64,000 nucleotides of DNA from the NCBI RefSeq assembly GCF_004117875.1, contig NZ_RAHW01000005.1, positions 62,001 to 126,000 on the forward strand, read 5' to 3'. Position numbers and translations under genes: made by a program. Source of the stretch: Geomonas oryzae. Its GTDB lineage: Bacteria; Desulfobacterota; Desulfuromonadia; Geobacterales; Geobacteraceae. The notes below the pieces were generated by a model. It was not told where the DNA came from, did not search any database, and saw nothing but the letters and a program-made list of their open reading frames with translations. Below, piece by piece: positions 8,315 to 16,749 of the stretch. The stretch's first letter is position 1. Every line of letters begins with the position of its first letter.

Positions 8315-8695
8315 GGCTCTGCCTCCGGGGTCTTTGGGTCTTTGGCTGGTGCAGCATAGTATTCAAGAAGATGAATGTCAAGGGGTGGTGGTGCTTGCGG
8401 CGGACATGGTGGAGCCGCGGGCGGCGGGAATGGGAAGAATGGGAAGAATGGAAGGAGTGGACGAGTGGGAGGAGTGGTGATGAGTGGAGGGGGCGGATGA
8501 GGGGGCGACAAAATGCTTGTGCCGGTTCTTTTTGCTGGCGTTGCAGCTGAAACAATGGTAGTGTGCCCTGTTCGCGCTGAGGATATTTTTCCCACAGCGG
8601 GCGGATTTGTGCTTGACACACTGCGCCCCCGGTGCTATATAATTCCTCTTTCCAAAAACCAAAAAGCTACATTTTTAAAATACCGGAGGTGCAGT
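8315..8695. other. Intergenic region upstream of rpsT with purine-rich repeats
   Basis: Between the methyltransferase start and rpsT, the stretch near 8427-8500 is low-complexity G/A-rich sequence with short repeats of ATGGGAAGA and related units. The rpsT promoter follows at 8613. An open frame running in from 8513 is only the rpsT frame extended upstream. Confidence 0.5.
8613..8643 (+). promoter_or_regulatory. Predicted sigma-70 promoter of rpsT
   Basis: A perfect TTGACA (8613-8618) lies 17 bases before TATATA (8636) and 19 bases before a perfect TATAAT (8638-8643). The rpsT start is about 50 bases downstream. Confidence 0.7.
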
Positions 8696-8959
8696 TTGGC
8701 AAATCATAAATCGGCAATGAAGAGGATCAAGCAGACGGCTAAGAGGACCGAGCGCAACAAGCACGAGCGTTCTACTCTCCGTACTTTCATAAAGCGCGTC
8801 CGCGAAGCGGTTGCCACCAAGGATCAGGAAGCGGCAAAGGCTGCTCTGGCTGCTGCAATCCCGGTCATCGACGGCGCTGCAACCAAGGGGATCATCCACT
8901 CCTCCAACGCTTCCAGGAACGTATCCCGCCTCACCAAACTGGTCAACACCCTGGCCTAA
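8696..8959 (+). CDS. rpsT: 30S ribosomal protein S20
   Basis: The 87-residue basic protein is S20, which binds 16S rRNA early in 30S assembly. The start is a TTG at 8696 with a GGAGGT site 5 bases before it, giving the classic N-terminus [13 protein letters not shown]. An ATG- or GTG-only search would run the frame far upstream. A rare TTG start is a known feature of S20 genes in several bacteria, where it allows autoregulation. The length and the C-terminus ([13 protein letters not shown]) fit the family. A strong promoter precedes it and a strong terminator follows. Confidence 0.95.
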   Translation: MANHKSAMKRIKQTAKRTERNKHERSTLRTFIKRVREAVATKDQEAAKAALAAAIPVIDGAATKGIIHSSNASRNVSRLTKLVNTLA

Positions 8960-8983
8960 CCGGTAACGGCTCGATAAAAGCAA

Positions 8984-9016
8984 AAAAGGGAATGCCCGCT
9001 CGGGTATTCCCTTTTC
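8984..9016 (+). terminator. Intrinsic terminator of rpsT
   Basis: AAAAGGGAATGCCCG and CGGGTATTCCCTTTT form a long stem with one mismatch. Because it has A and T runs on both sides, it could work in both directions. Confidence 0.85.
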
Positions 9017-9153
9017 TAGTTTGTACCAGCGGCTAGGACGGCCGCTCCCCCCCTGCCTCTAAAAGATCACCGCACCAAGGGGCCCGGTTAGACGTCCCCC
9101 TCCCCTGCCCTCCCCCTCCAGGGGAGGTAGTCAAAGCCCCACCTCTTCTCCGC

Positions 9154-9210
9154 CTTCCTAGCGCCTTGCTTCCTTCCTAGCGCCTTGCTTCCTTCCTAGC
9201 GCCCTGCTTC
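9154..9210. repeat. Three tandem 19-bp repeats downstream of holA
   Basis: The unit CTTCCTAGCGCCTTGCTTC occurs three times without gaps (9154-9172, 9173-9191, 9192-9210). The last copy has one substitution. The array ends exactly at the holA stop codon. Confidence 0.9.
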
Positions 9211-10215
9211 TTAATTCCTGCCTCCCGGCCGCCGGCATGCTTCCATCACGAAACGCTCGAAGAGCGGCTCTTCCAGTCCGCCTGACTTGAAGGCTAGATC
9301 CAGTTCCAACATCTGCTCGAAGATCCGCTTCAGTTCCGCTGCCGTGTAGTTCTTCGCCTGCGCGGTCACCTTGCCGAGAAAGTACGGGTTGATACCGGAG
9401 GCCTTGGCCAACTCGGACTGCGGGACCTTCCGGTCCATGAGCTCGCGCACCTGCCAGAGTTGGCGGTAATGCCGCGCAACGGCACCCAATACGCGCAACG
9501 GCGCCTCGCCGTCCTGCAAAAGGGAGGTGAGCAGCTTGAGCGCCCGGGGAAGCTCCTTTGCCCCCAGCGCATCGGTGAACTCGAAGACGCTCTCGACCTT
9601 GGTGTCCGATACGATGGTCTTCACGTCGGCAACGGTTACCGTCTCGTTCTTGCCGCAGTAAATACAGAGCTTCTCGATCTGGGAGACGAGTTCCTGCAGG
9701 TTGTTTCCCACGAGGTAGGCGAGCAGTTCGGCGGCGGCGGGCTCGATCTTCTTGCCCGCGGCACGCACCTCGTCGCGCACGTAGGGGCCCAACTGGTTCT
9801 CGTAGGGGCGCTTGAACTCCACCGCCTCACCGCGCTTCTTGAATTCGGCGTAGAACTTCTTGCGACCGTCGACCTTCTCGGCCTGCAGGATGAGGCAGGT
9901 GCCGGGTGACGGATCCTGCAAATAAGGGAGCAGTACCTCCATGGCGCCGGCGGAGAGGTCTCCCCCCTTCTTCACCAGGACGACGCGTCGTTCGGCGAAC
10001 ATCGGGAGAGTCTGTGCCGCGCTGAACACCTCATCACCCTTGCATTCGTTGCCGTAGAAGATGTTCAGGTTGAAGTCGCGGAACCCCGGGTCAACGGCGC
10101 GATCCATGAGCTTCTTTACGGCGCGCTCGACCAGGTACGGCTCGTCGCCGTACAAAAGGTACAGGGAAGCGAGCTCCCCTTTCTCCACGGCCCTGTTGAA
10201 CTCTTCCGGTTTCAT
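9211..10215 (-). CDS. holA: DNA polymerase III delta subunit
   Basis: HolA is the delta subunit of the clamp loader, which opens the sliding clamp. The 334-residue product has the family hallmarks LYLLYGDEPYLVERAVKKL near the N-terminus, a central block (FEFTDALGAKELPRAL) and the C-terminal helical collar domain. I chose the ATG at 10215 (MKPEEFNRAVEKGEL) because it follows GAGGTG. The frame stays open 22 codons upstream across a terminator hairpin, which cannot be coding. It lies last in leuS-lptE-holA, an arrangement common in many bacteria. Confidence 0.93.
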   Translation of the reverse strand: MKPEEFNRAVEKGELASLYLLYGDEPYLVERAVKKLMDRAVDPGFRDFNLNIFYGNECKGDEVFSAAQTLPMFAERRVVLVKKGGDLSAGAMEVLLPYLQDPSPGTCLILQAEKVDGRKKFYAEFKKRGEAVEFKRPYENQLGPYVRDEVRAAGKKIEPAAAELLAYLVGNNLQELVSQIEKLCIYCGKNETVTVADVKTIVSDTKVESVFEFTDALGAKELPRALKLLTSLLQDGEAPLRVLGAVARHYRQLWQVRELMDRKVPQSELAKASGINPYFLGKVTAQAKNYTAAELKRIFEQMLELDLAFKSGGLEEPLFERFVMEACRRPGGRN

Positions 10216-10228
10216 GAACACCTCATGC

Positions 10229-10267
10229 GAAAAAAGCCGCCCACCAGCCTTATGCTGAATGGGCGGC
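10229..10267 (-). terminator. Intrinsic terminator between lptE and holA (minus strand)
   Basis: On the minus strand GCCGCCCA, a 16-base loop and TGGGCGGC are followed by TTTTTT. It would attenuate holA transcription from the leuS-lptE unit. Confidence 0.7.
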
Positions 10268-10296
10268 GTTGTGGTTTGCAAACCGCGCTGAACGGA

Positions 10297-10818
10297 CTAG
10301 AAACGCTGGCTGATCTGCTGCCAGACCCGCTCGGAGAGACGACGGCACACCTTATCTATCGCGGCATCCTCGGCGTTTTGCTGCAGGGCGATATCCGCGT
10401 TCACCGGATAGACCTGCTGCTCGGAGAGATCCCCCTTCCAGAGCACCTTCTGGGTGCGCTGTTCACGCAGCACGGCCTGCACGGTGAGGACCGCCCGATA
10501 CTCCTTTATGGCATCCGCCGCGGTGTAGGAGACGGGCGTCGTGCCGTAGGAGACCACGGTGCCGGTGAGCTCGAGGTCGGCCCGATCGGCGGGGAGAACG
10601 CGCCCACCGGTGCGAAGCGCGAATTCATCGATCATGTGACGACCGAGAACCGCTTCCACCCCGGCACGGTAGCTCTTGTTGGCGAAGAGGACGACGTTGA
10701 TGCCGCCCCCCTGCGCCAGGGGCCCGTGTTCGACAACGGGGCGGTAGCCGCAGCCGCCGAGGGCGGCGACCAAGAGAAGCGCCGCGCCGATGCGGCAAAG
10801 AAGTCTGCGCGATGACAT
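10297..10818 (-). CDS. lptE: LPS-assembly lipoprotein LptE
   Basis: LptE is the outer-membrane lipoprotein that plugs the LptD barrel during lipopolysaccharide export. The 173-residue product has a lipoprotein signal peptide with lipobox LGGC (Cys23), followed by GYRPVVEHGPL as in the family, and the conserved domain block ALRTGGRVLPADRADLEL. The gene order leuS-lptE-holA supports the call because lptE is usually found between these two genes. It starts 18 bases after the leuS stop. Confidence 0.88.
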   Translation of the reverse strand: MSSRRLLCRIGAALLLVAALGGCGYRPVVEHGPLAQGGGINVVLFANKSYRAGVEAVLGRHMIDEFALRTGGRVLPADRADLELTGTVVSYGTTPVSYTAADAIKEYRAVLTVQAVLREQRTQKVLWKGDLSEQQVYPVNADIALQQNAEDAAIDKVCRRLSERVWQQISQRF

Positions 10819-10836
10819 GGTACTTTTCCCCGCGCC

Positions 10837-13311
10837 CTAGGCGACCACCACGCTGACCAGCTTACCCGGAACGTAGACGACTTTCTTGATCTCCTTCCCT
10901 TCCAGGTACGGTTTGATCTTCTCGTCGGCGAGGGCGGCGGCGCGCACGTCATCTTCCTTGGCGTCCGGGGCGACGGTCAGCTTGCTTCTGAGCTTGCCGT
11001 TCACCTGGACGACGACGGTGATCTCCTCGTCCACGACGGCATCGGCGTCATAGCTCGGCCAGCCGGACGCTTCCAGTCCGACCTCGTGGCCCAGTTCAGC
11101 CCAGAGCTCCTCGGCGAAATGCGGCACGAAGGGGGCAAGCAGACGGATCACCGACTCGGCTGCCTCGCGCACCACGGCGACGTTCTCCGGGGCGTCTTTG
11201 GCGGTAAAGCCCTGGATGGAGTTCACCAGTTCCATGACCGCAGCGATGGCGGTGTTGAAGTGGAAACGCTCCTCGATGTCCTCGGAGACCTTCTTGATGG
11301 TCTTGTGCACCGCACGGCGCAGTTTCTTCCCTTCTGCGGAAAGAGCGTCGGTCTTGACGGCACCGGCCCCCTTGATCGCCGGCAGGACGTCGAAGACCAG
11401 GCGCCAGACGCGGTTCAGGAAGCGGTAGCTGCCGTCCACCCCCTGGTCGCTCCAGTCGAGGTCCTTCTCCGGCGGTGCCGCGAAGAGGGAGAAGAGGCGT
11501 GCCGTGTCGGCGCCGTAGCGCTCGATGAGTGCGTTCGGGTCGACGACGTTCCCCTTGGACTTGGACATCTTGGCGCCGTCCTTGATCACCATCCCCTGGG
11601 TCAAAAGGTTGGAGAACGGCTCGTCCACGTTGCAGTAGCCCAGGTCCCTCAGCACCTTGGTGAAGAAGCGGGCGTAGAGCAGGTGCAAAACGGCGTGCTC
11701 GATGCCGCCGATGTACTGGTCCACCGGCATCCAGTGCTCGACCTTCTCGCGGTCCAGCGGACCGGCGGTGAACTTCGGCGAGCAGTAACGCAGGAAGTAC
11801 CAGGAGGACTGCACGAAGGTGTCCATGGTGTCGGTCTCGCGGCGGGCCGCCTCGCCGCACTGCGGGCAGGTGCAGGTGGTGAAGCTCTCGACGCGCGCGA
11901 GCGGGTTCCCCCCCTCGCCGGTGAACTCGGCGTCCATCGGGAGCACGACCGGGAGGTCCGCTTCGGGGACGGGAACCACGCCGCAGAGGTCGCAGTTGAT
12001 CACCGGGATCGGGTTGCCCCAGTAGCGCTGGCGGGAGATGCCCCAGTCGCGCAGGCGGAAGTTGACCGTCTTCTTGCCGATACCTTCCTTCTCGAGGAAG
12101 TCCGCGATGGCTTCCTTGGCGTCCACGTTACCCATGCCGTCGAAACGGCTCGAGTTGACCATGGTCCCCTCGGCGGTGTAGGCCTCGGTCATGGTCGCCG
12201 CGTCGAGAGACTCACCTTCCGGCTGGATCACCACCTTGAGCGGCAGGTCGTATTTCTTGGCGAACTCGAAGTCGCGCTGGTCGTGGGTCGGAACCGCCAT
12301 GACCGCACCGGTACCGTAGTCCATGAGGACGAAGTTGGCGAGGTAGATCGGCATCTTCGCGTTGGTGACCGGGTTCACGCAGTAGGAGCCGGTGAAGACG
12401 CCTTCCTTCTCCTGGTCCTCGGCGGAACGCTTGATGCGGTCGGTCTTCTTCACCTTTTCGATGAACGCCTCGACCGCGGCGCGCTGGGCGTCGGTGGCGA
12501 GGTCAAGCGCCATGGGGTGCTCGGCGGCAAGAGACATGAAGGTGGCGCCGAAGAGGGTGTCCGGCCTGGTGGTGAAGACCTTGATCTTGGAAAGGCCGTT
12601 CTCCAGCGGGAACTCGATCTCGCAGCCGACCGAGCGGCCGATCCAGTTCCTCTGCATGGTGAGCACGCGCTCGGGCCAGCCGGTCAGTTTGTAGGTGTCG
12701 TCAAGGAGTTCCTGGGCGTAGTTGGTGATCCTGAAAGACCACTGCTCCAGTTCCTTCTGCTCGACCAGCGAGTCGCAGCGCCAGCAGCAGCCGTCCTCGA
12801 CCTGCTCGTTGGCGAGAACGGTCTCGCACTTCGGGCACCAGTTGACGGCGGAGGATTTCTTGTAGGCGAGCCCCTTCTTGTACATCTCGAGGAAGATCTT
12901 CTGCTCCCACTTGTAGTAGTCGAGGTCGCAGGTCGCGAGCTCGCGCTCCCAGTCGTAGGAGAGCCCCAGGCGCTTCAGCTGCCCGCGCATGTAGGCGATG
13001 TTCTCGTAGGTCCACTTGGCGGGATGGCTCTTGTTCTGGATGGCCGCGTTCTCGGCCGGCATGCCGAAGGCATCCCAACCCATCGGGTGCAGCACGTTGT
13101 AACCCTGCATGCGCTTGAAGCGCGCGATGACGTCGCCGATGGAGTAGTTCCTCACGTGACCCATGTGGATCTTGCCGGAGGGATAAGGGAACATCTCCAG
13201 GAGGTAGTACTTCTTGCGGCTTGCGTCTTCGGTCGCCTCGAAGCTGTTGTGCGTTGCCCAGAACTGCTGCCATTTGCCCTCGACCGCCGAGGGGACGTAT
13301 TTCTCTTCCAT
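10837..13311 (-). CDS. leuS: Leucine--tRNA ligase
   Basis: The 824-residue class I synthetase has the HIGH-type signature [14 protein letters not shown] (HMGH at residues 49-52), the CP1 editing domain, and the KMSKS loop in [14 protein letters not shown] near residue 580. The start is the ATG at 13311 ([18 protein letters not shown]), preceded by GGAAGG. The frame stays open 65 codons upstream, but that stretch is made of short CATGGGA-type repeats and does not resemble LeuRS. Length is normal for bacterial LeuRS. Confidence 0.97.
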   Translation of the reverse strand: MEEKYVPSAVEGKWQQFWATHNSFEATEDASRKKYYLLEMFPYPSGKIHMGHVRNYSIGDVIARFKRMQGYNVLHPMGWDAFGMPAENAAIQNKSHPAKWTYENIAYMRGQLKRLGLSYDWERELATCDLDYYKWEQKIFLEMYKKGLAYKKSSAVNWCPKCETVLANEQVEDGCCWRCDSLVEQKELEQWSFRITNYAQELLDDTYKLTGWPERVLTMQRNWIGRSVGCEIEFPLENGLSKIKVFTTRPDTLFGATFMSLAAEHPMALDLATDAQRAAVEAFIEKVKKTDRIKRSAEDQEKEGVFTGSYCVNPVTNAKMPIYLANFVLMDYGTGAVMAVPTHDQRDFEFAKKYDLPLKVVIQPEGESLDAATMTEAYTAEGTMVNSSRFDGMGNVDAKEAIADFLEKEGIGKKTVNFRLRDWGISRQRYWGNPIPVINCDLCGVVPVPEADLPVVLPMDAEFTGEGGNPLARVESFTTCTCPQCGEAARRETDTMDTFVQSSWYFLRYCSPKFTAGPLDREKVEHWMPVDQYIGGIEHAVLHLLYARFFTKVLRDLGYCNVDEPFSNLLTQGMVIKDGAKMSKSKGNVVDPNALIERYGADTARLFSLFAAPPEKDLDWSDQGVDGSYRFLNRVWRLVFDVLPAIKGAGAVKTDALSAEGKKLRRAVHKTIKKVSEDIEERFHFNTAIAAVMELVNSIQGFTAKDAPENVAVVREAAESVIRLLAPFVPHFAEELWAELGHEVGLEASGWPSYDADAVVDEEITVVVQVNGKLRSKLTVAPDAKEDDVRAAALADEKIKPYLEGKEIKKVVYVPGKLVSVVVA

Positions 13312-13411
13312 TTGAAGCCCACCTTCCAGCGCCCCCCTCAAGGGGACGCGCAATTTATTTTGTATGCAGCGATGATGGCTGCGGGGAATTTTGAAAAAAG
13401 GAGCCTTTAGG

Positions 13412-13492
13412 GGCTCATGGGAACCTTGGTAGGACTCATGGGAACCATGGGAACAACTGGAGTCCTGAGAATCATGGGAAACCATGAAACCG
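13412..13492. repeat. Short CTCATGGGAACC repeats upstream of leuS
   Basis: Several imperfect direct repeats of CTCATGGGAACC or CATGGGAAC occur in the leuS leader (near 13414, 13435, 13446 and 13472). They resemble the heptamer-type intergenic repeats seen elsewhere in the window. Function unknown. Confidence 0.5.
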
Positions 13493-13564
13493 GGGGCCTG
13501 CGACACCTAAAGGGTGACCGGTGCCGGGACACGCCGCTCCGAACGCCCACCTTTAGTGCACTTC

Positions 13565-13942
13565 CTAGACGATCCTGAGCAGCCCCTTGGCGACATCGAG
13601 GATCTTCGTCGGCTGGATCGGCTTCGTGATGTAGTCGTTCGCCCCAAGGGCCAGGGCGCGCTCGCGGTCTTCCTGGGCTCCTTCGGTGGTGATGACCACG
13701 ATCGGGATCGCCTTGTAGTTGGCGTCGTTACGCACCAGGCTCACCAGCTTCAGCCCGTCCATGATGGGCATGTTGATGTCGGTGAGAATCAGGTCGAAAC
13801 GCTCCGAGGAAAGCTTCTTCAGTCCGTCGACCCCGTCGTTGGCCTCGACGATGCGCACCCCCCGGATACGCTTCAGCGCAAAGGCGATCAGCTGCCTCAT
13901 GGTGGGTGAATCTTCGACTATCAATACGTTGTAATCTGACAT
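13565..13942 (-). CDS. CheY-like single-domain response regulator
   Basis: The 125-residue product is a lone receiver domain: acidic pair E10-D11 (VLIVEDSP), phospho-acceptor D55 in LILTDINMP, the conserved threonine in VVITTEG, and lysine in YITKPIQ. With no output domain it would act by protein binding. It is the last gene of the long minus-strand signalling block, 29 bases after the GAF-protein gene. I chose the ATG at 13942 (MSDYNVLIVEDSP); a second in-frame ATG at 13960 is possible, and neither has a strong ribosome site. Confidence 0.88.
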   Translation of the reverse strand: MSDYNVLIVEDSPTMRQLIAFALKRIRGVRIVEANDGVDGLKKLSSERFDLILTDINMPIMDGLKLVSLVRNDANYKAIPIVVITTEGAQEDRERALALGANDYITKPIQPTKILDVAKGLLRIV

Positions 13943-13971
13943 CTGAACTTTATCCCCCATTACAACATCTG

Positions 13972-14796
13972 TTATTTCGTCAAGAGATCGATGAACCCCT
14001 GGATGGTCGACAACTTCCGCTCCGAATCGCTGTAAAGACGCGAGCTGAAGATCGCGGTCGCGGCGTGCCCTGCGAGCAGGGTGAAGAGCTCGTAATCGAC
14101 CGCGGCGAACTCCTTTTTCTGCATCAACAGCTTGTAGATCGCGAGAACGCCGATGACGTGCTCCTTGATCTTGAGCGGGATGCAGACCATCGGAGCGTTG
14201 AAGTCGCGCTCGTAGGCGTCGCAGTCGGCGGCGAAGTGGCTCTCTCCGGACTGCGCAACACCGCCGATGATCCCCTTGCCCAGCCGCACCACCGGGATCT
14301 CGCTCCGGTCCACCCCCTCGGTGGAGACCGCCTGCAGCTCGTCGCTCTTCTCGTCCAGGAGAAGGATGGCGAACTCCTCGGCACCGATCAGGTTGATGAT
14401 GATCTCGGTGATGATCTGGAGCACTTCCTTGAAGTCGAGCGTGGAGTGGAGCTGGTAGCTAGCGATGTAGAGGTTGGCGAGGTTGTTGTTCTCGTCCTCT
14501 ATCTCGATATAGCGTGCGGCGAAGTCCTGGTTCTCCTCCTCGACCTGCTTGATCCGGTCCAGGATCTCCTGCTTCTCCCTCTCCAGATCCGCGATCCGCT
14601 CGCTCAGCTTGTTGAGCTCGGAAGCAGGCGCGGCTTCGCCCGAAAGCTGGCCATTCTCCAGCTCCAGCAGCCGGAACCTCAGGCGCTCGTTCTCCCGGAG
14701 CAGATCCTGGGTGAACTCAGCTCCCTTCTTGAAAACCTGCAGGAACTCTTCGCCCCTGCTATGAACCAAACGTTCATCGTCCTTTTGCATGCGCAC
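13972..14796 (-). CDS. Coiled-coil GAF-domain signalling protein
   Basis: The 274-residue soluble protein has a long N-terminal coiled coil (about residues 25-100, runs such as KLSERIADLEREKQEIL), then a GAF domain from about residue 120 (TLDFKEVLQIITEIIINLIG, ILLLDEKSDELQAV, GKGIIGGVAQSGE, CIPLKIKEHVIGVLAIY). GAF domains bind small molecules or mediate dimerisation; no enzymatic output is attached. It sits between cheB and a CheY-like receiver in the same direction, so it is probably part of the same signalling operon, perhaps as a sensory input or scaffold. The ATG at 14790 is an alternative start. Confidence 0.82.
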   Translation of the reverse strand: MRMQKDDERLVHSRGEEFLQVFKKGAEFTQDLLRENERLRFRLLELENGQLSGEAAPASELNKLSERIADLEREKQEILDRIKQVEEENQDFAARYIEIEDENNNLANLYIASYQLHSTLDFKEVLQIITEIIINLIGAEEFAILLLDEKSDELQAVSTEGVDRSEIPVVRLGKGIIGGVAQSGESHFAADCDAYERDFNAPMVCIPLKIKEHVIGVLAIYKLLMQKKEFAAVDYELFTLLAGHAATAIFSSRLYSDSERKLSTIQGFIDLLTK

Positions 14797-14818
14797 CCCG
14801 GTTTACATCGTCTTTTGG

Positions 14819-15886
14819 TCAACCAAATCGCGGCACTAGGCCGCAACGAAGCACTATTTCCCGCACCATGGCATCCATGGGCACCACCCTGTCCACAACT
14901 CCCGTCGCTATCGCCTCGCGCGGCATGCCGAAGACCACGGCGGACTCCTCGGATTCCGCGATGATCTGCGCGCCCGCTTTCTTGGCCTCGCGCACCCCGG
15001 CGGCGCCGTCGTTCCCCATCCCGGTCAGCACCACGGCGAGCATCCGGTTACGGTAGAGTTCGGCGCAGGAGCGGAACATCACGTCCACCGACGGAACGTA
15101 CCTGTCTTTGAGCCCGGGAGGAACGACGCGGGCGACCACCTTCTCCCCCGACCTCTCGAAAATGAGGTTTCGCCCGCCAGGCGCGATGAGCGCACGCCCG
15201 GCGACCACCTCGTCGCCGTCTTTTGCCTCGCGCACGTCGAAGCCGCTGCTGCGGTTCAGTCTCTCGGCGAAGGCGGTGGTGAAGCCCGCCGGCATGTGCT
15301 GGGACACGACCATGGCGAAGGGAGGCGCCTCCCTGAACGAGGCGAAGATGCGCTGCAGCGCCGGCGGACCTCCGGTGGAGGAGCCGATGGCAACGATATC
15401 CACGCTGCTGTTCGCGCCGGCCGCGACCGCCGGAACGGTGACTTCGGGGGCGGGAGAGGCCGGTTCGACCCTCTTCTGCACCCGCGCCATGTTGAGCTTG
15501 AAGACAGCCTGGACCTTCTGGTGCAGGTCCTGCTGGATCTTCAAAAGCTCGTCGGAAATGACGCTGGTCGGCTTGGCGATGAAATCCACGGCGCCGAGTT
15601 CCAGCGCCTTGAAGACCTTCTCGTCGCCGGAGGTGGAGCTGATCACGATCACCGGGACCGGCGTGCTCGCCATCAGGATGCGGAGCATGGTGAAACCGTC
15701 CATGCGCGGCATTTCGAGGTCAAGCGTCACCAGGTCGGGGGTGAGATCGATGACCCTGCGGATCCCCTCTTCGCCGTTGGTGGCGTATCCCACCACCTGA
15801 ACGCCCGGGAGTTCCTCCAGCATCCTGGTGATGGCGCGCCGATTATAGGCCGAATCGTCGACGACTACTACACGTATCTTTTTCAC
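14819..15886 (-). CDS. cheB: Protein-glutamate methylesterase/deamidase CheB
   Basis: CheB removes methyl groups from chemoreceptors. The 355-residue product has an N-terminal receiver domain (VVVVDDS, phospho-acceptor D56 in [13 protein letters not shown], lysine in FIAKP), a linker, and the C-terminal esterase domain with [11 protein letters not shown] (catalytic Ser170), SQHMPAGF (His197) and GMGNDGAAG. All catalytic positions are intact. Its ATG overlaps the cheR stop by 4 bases, so translation is probably coupled. No receptor gene is adjacent; the one chemoreceptor in the window is at 35.9 kb. Confidence 0.95.
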   Translation of the reverse strand: MKKIRVVVVDDSAYNRRAITRMLEELPGVQVVGYATNGEEGIRRVIDLTPDLVTLDLEMPRMDGFTMLRILMASTPVPVIVISSTSGDEKVFKALELGAVDFIAKPTSVISDELLKIQQDLHQKVQAVFKLNMARVQKRVEPASPAPEVTVPAVAAGANSSVDIVAIGSSTGGPPALQRIFASFREAPPFAMVVSQHMPAGFTTAFAERLNRSSGFDVREAKDGDEVVAGRALIAPGGRNLIFERSGEKVVARVVPPGLKDRYVPSVDVMFRSCAELYRNRMLAVVLTGMGNDGAAGVREAKKAGAQIIAESEESAVVFGMPREAIATGVVDRVVPMDAMVREIVLRCGLVPRFG

Positions 15887-16749
15887 GAGGCCACTCCGCC
15901 GCTAATCGTATCCGTCTTCTGGTAGACCATGTCATTTCTCAAGTGCTTCAGTGCGAACGCGGTCGATATGTTCATGAGCGACTCGGAGTGCCCCAGAAGG
16001 AGGTACCCGCCGCCGCGCAGCGTGTTGTAGAAAGACTCGATCACCCTCTTCTTCGAGCTCTGATCGAAATAGATGATCACGTTGCGACAGAAGATCACGT
16101 CCATCTTCCCGAGAAGCGCCAGCCGGTTGGCATCGAAAAGGTTCATCTGGCTGATGGTGACCAGCTCCCGGACCTCGTCGCAGATGCGGTACCCCTCGTC
16201 GGTCTCGACGAAGAAGCGCTTCAGGTAATGCTCCTCGGTCGCCCGGAACGAGGACTTGGTGTAGACCCCCTTGCGGGCCTGCTGCACCACGCGGTGGCTT
16301 ATGTCCGACCCGACGATCTCGATGCGCCAGCCCTGAAGCCCCATCTCGAGAAGGAGCATCGCGATGGTGTAGGGCTCCTCCCCGGTGGAACAGCCGGCGC
16401 TCCAGATGCGCAGGGTGCGCTCGCGCTGCTTCAGCTTCAAAAGCTCCGGCACGATTTCATCGGTGAAGGCCCTAAGCTGAAAGGCCTCGCGGAAGAAGTA
16501 GGTCTCGTTCGTGGTGAGGAGATCCATGATGTCGGCGATCTCCTCCTCCTTCCTGCGATCGTACTTCAGGAACTGGTAGTACTCGCGGAAGCCGGACAGG
16601 TTGTGATGGAACACCCTCTGCGACAGACGACGGTCGAGCAGGTACTTGCTGTCGTCGTCGAAGAAGAGGCCGCAGTGGTTGTAGATCAGGTCCCTGATCA
16701 GGCGGAATTCCTCTTCCGTCAGTTGCAGTTCCGGTTCGAAATATGGCAT
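15883..16749 (-). CDS. cheR: Chemotaxis protein methyltransferase CheR
   Basis: CheR methylates glutamates on chemoreceptors using SAM. The 288-residue product has the N-terminal helical domain ([19 protein letters not shown]), the SAM-binding motif in [20 protein letters not shown], and the conserved [10 protein letters not shown] block. It overlaps cheB by 4 bases and shares one base with the HEAT-repeat gene stop, which points to a tightly coupled operon. The length is normal and no TPR extension is fused. Confidence 0.95.
   Translation of the reverse strand: MPYFEPELQLTEEEFRLIRDLIYNHCGLFFDDDSKYLLDRRLSQRVFHHNLSGFREYYQFLKYDRRKEEEIADIMDLLTTNETYFFREAFQLRAFTDEIVPELLKLKQRERTLRIWSAGCSTGEEPYTIAMLLLEMGLQGWRIEIVGSDISHRVVQQARKGVYTKSSFRATEEHYLKRFFVETDEGYRICDEVRELVTISQMNLFDANRLALLGKMDVIFCRNVIIYFDQSSKKRVIESFYNTLRGGGYLLLGHSESLMNISTAFALKHLRNDMVYQKTDTISGGVAS

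Noticed and set aside
11086-13410. 774-codon open frame antisense to leuS
   Set aside because: LeuRS motifs on the minus strand are unambiguous; the other frame is a GC-bias shadow.
13312-13506. 65-codon N-terminal extension of leuS
   Set aside because: It is made of short CATGGGA-type repeats, has no match to LeuRS, and the internal ATG at 13311 has a ribosome site and family N-terminus.
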